A DNA stretch of 5,722 nt, from NCBI GenBank assembly GCA_002386045.1, contig DGEQ01000031.1, positions 15,636 to 21,357 of the forward strand, in the 5' to 3' direction. The position numbers and the translations under genes are program-made. Positions 4,803 to 5,722 of this stretch are shown here, in pieces. Under the pieces are notes generated by a model. The model saw only the letters and a program-made list of their open reading frames with translations. It did no database searches and was not told where the DNA came from. Numbering within the stretch: position 1 is the stretch's first letter; every line of letters begins with the position of its first letter. The stretch comes from Hungateiclostridiaceae bacterium UBA3922 (GTDB taxonomy: Bacteria; Bacillota; Clostridia; Acetivibrionales; DTU013).

Positions 4803-5552
4803 GTGACGGCTGTTTACGGCGATTTTGCGTTTTATTATGACAGGCTCATGCGGGACGTGGATTATTCCATGTGGGCCGATTACGTGACGGAAATCTTCAG
4901 GCGGCACGGCCGGGAGCCGGAACTGGCGGCGGACCTCGGGTGCGGCACGGGCAGCTTTTGCCTGGAGATGGCCGGGAGGGGCTTCGATATGATAGGGATC
5001 GACGCGTCGGCCGAAATGCTGGGCATCGCGAAGCAGAAGGCCGTCAGCGCCGGCGCTGACATCCTTTTCCTGAACCAGGACATGACGTCGTTCGAACTCT
5101 ATGGTACCGTCGGTGCCATCACATGCCTCATGGACAGCATCAACTACGTTACGTACAAGAACGACCTGAAGCGGATGTTCAGGCTTGTGAAGAACTACCT
5201 GGATCCCGGTGGGCTGTTCGTATTTGACATCAATTCTCCGTACAAGTTCGAAAATATCCTGTCGTCCAATGTGTTCTGCGAGACCTCCGATGATGTCTCG
5301 TACATCTGGCAGAACACCTACGACAGGCGTTCGCGGCTGTGCAGGTTCGATCTTACCTTTTTCGTGAAGGAAGGAAAGTTATACAGGAGGTTCGATGAGA
5401 CCCATTACGAACGAAACTATGACACCGGCGAACTTGAACGGATGCTCCTGGATACCGGGATGACGGTACTTGGGATATATGATGCATTCAGGTTCAGGAA
5501 ACCCGGTCCGAAAGCCGAGAGGATATTCTTCGTATGCAGGAAGCCGGAATGA
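4803..5552 (+). CDS. Class I SAM-dependent methyltransferase, YqeM-like
   Basis: This 249-residue protein has a Rossmann-type methyltransferase fold and is predicted to be cytoplasmic. The N-terminus YGDFAFYYDRLMRDVDYSMW (5-24) is typical of this group. Motif I, DLGCGTG, lies at 44-50 and binds S-adenosylmethionine. Asp67 in GIDAS would hold the ribose, and QDM at 92-94 marks the adenine-binding segment. The C-terminal half carries VSYIWQN (165-171) and RFDETHYERNY (196-206), which match Bacillus subtilis YqeM in order and wording. The methyl acceptor is unknown, so I give no symbol. The GTG start is chosen because the conserved N-terminus begins there and GGGGTGG (4790-4796) lies 6 bases upstream; an internal ATG at 4848 would remove conserved residues. 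No clear link to the neighbouring spore and division genes is visible. Confidence 0.92.
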   Translation: MTAVYGDFAFYYDRLMRDVDYSMWADYVTEIFRRHGREPELAADLGCGTGSFCLEMAGRGFDMIGIDASAEMLGIAKQKAVSAGADILFLNQDMTSFELYGTVGAITCLMDSINYVTYKNDLKRMFRLVKNYLDPGGLFVFDINSPYKFENILSSNVFCETSDDVSYIWQNTYDRRSRLCRFDLTFFVKEGKLYRRFDETHYERNYDTGELERMLLDTGMTVLGIYDAFRFRKPGPKAERIFFVCRKPE

Positions 5553-5619
5553 TTTTCCGCGGGGCCAGGGTATTCTGTCGGATATTGCATAAAAAGCGGG
5601 AGTTGCGGGGATTATTTGA

Positions 5620-5649
5620 TTGACAACCCGTGAACCGGTGTGTTACACT
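5620..5649 (+). promoter_or_regulatory. Strong sigma-A promoter for the gene at the right edge
   Basis: A perfect -35 TTGACA (5620-5625) is followed after 18 bp by TACACT (5644-5649, four of six matches), preceded by TGT (5641-5643) as an extended -10. The expected start near 5656 leaves a leader of about 60 bases. GTGT-T-ACAC at 5640-5648 forms a small dyad across the -10, which might be incidental or a binding site. Confidence 0.7.
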
Positions 5650-5715
5650 GATTAAGGTTTGGCTCAACAGACGTATTGCAGCCGGACTTAAGTAGAATCC
5701 AGGAGGTTTATTGTA

Positions 5716-5722
5716 ATGCAAA
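5716..5722 (+). CDS. Start of a further gene, cut by the window end
   Basis: ATG CAA A opens at 5716, with a perfect AGGAGG at 5701-5706 nine bases upstream and a sigma-A promoter before that. Only two complete codons (Met-Gln) are visible, so the product cannot be identified. The signals in front suggest a well-expressed gene in its own transcription unit. No clear terminator was found between the methyltransferase stop (5552) and this promoter. Confidence 0.6.

Noticed and set aside
4597..4806. Overlapping frame of 69 codons across the SASP end and terminator
   Set aside because: It runs through a clear intrinsic terminator and is out of frame with the supported SASP gene.
5576..5582. TGTCGGA as a Spo0A box upstream of the last gene
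   Set aside because: It is a single site with a mismatch, has no second box at a 10-bp spacing and lies well upstream of the promoter.

Overview
The window looks like chromosomal DNA from an endospore-forming, Gram-positive bacterium of the class Clostridia. The reasons are an ftsE-ftsX pair followed by a secreted coiled-coil M23 peptidase and a CtpB-type S41 protease, a gene for an alpha/beta-type small acid-soluble spore protein (SASP), and strong Shine-Dalgarno sites with frequent TTG/GTG starts. Base composition is moderate to slightly GC-rich, and arginine is written mostly as AGG. I cannot name the genus. There are no mobile elements, tRNA or rRNA genes, or CRISPR arrays.

Layout, with all genes on the + strand. 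Bases 1-230 are non-coding or at most the tail of an upstream unit. They hold competing hairpins, a terminator-like hairpin, a likely sigma-A promoter (136-164) and, just after it, a dyad with tandem Spo0A-box-like sites. ftsE (231-938) overlaps ftsX (907-1806), which is followed after 36 bp by the M23 peptidase gene (1843-2985). A 14-bp direct repeat and a clear intrinsic terminator (3135-3165) separate this unit from the S41 protease gene (3212-4435). A short SASP gene (4511-4693) follows, with a near-consensus forespore sigma-G promoter in front and its own terminator behind. A YqeM-like SAM-dependent methyltransferase (4803-5552) has its own extended -10 promoter. The window closes with a sigma-A promoter (5620-5649), an AGGAGG site and the first codons of another gene at 5716.

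How the genes fit together. FtsE and FtsX form an ABC-type complex that, in Gram-positive bacteria, controls a secreted peptidoglycan hydrolase through its extracellular domain. The adjacent M23 protein has a PcsB/CwlO-like coiled-coil region and a complete LytM zinc site, so it is the obvious partner and should be an enzyme in its own right rather than only an activator. The S41 protease matches CtpB in position (downstream of ftsEX, as in Bacillus subtilis) and in its Ser-Lys-Gln triad. CtpB acts in sporulation signalling. With the SASP gene next door and possible Spo0A sites at ftsE, the locus joins division and cell-wall remodelling to sporulation.

I do not see a wholly undescribed system. 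The points most worth testing are the FtsEX partner with an intact active site, the proposed Spo0A operator, the sigma-G promoter, the promoter-like sequences inside ftsX, and the repeat region after the M23 gene.
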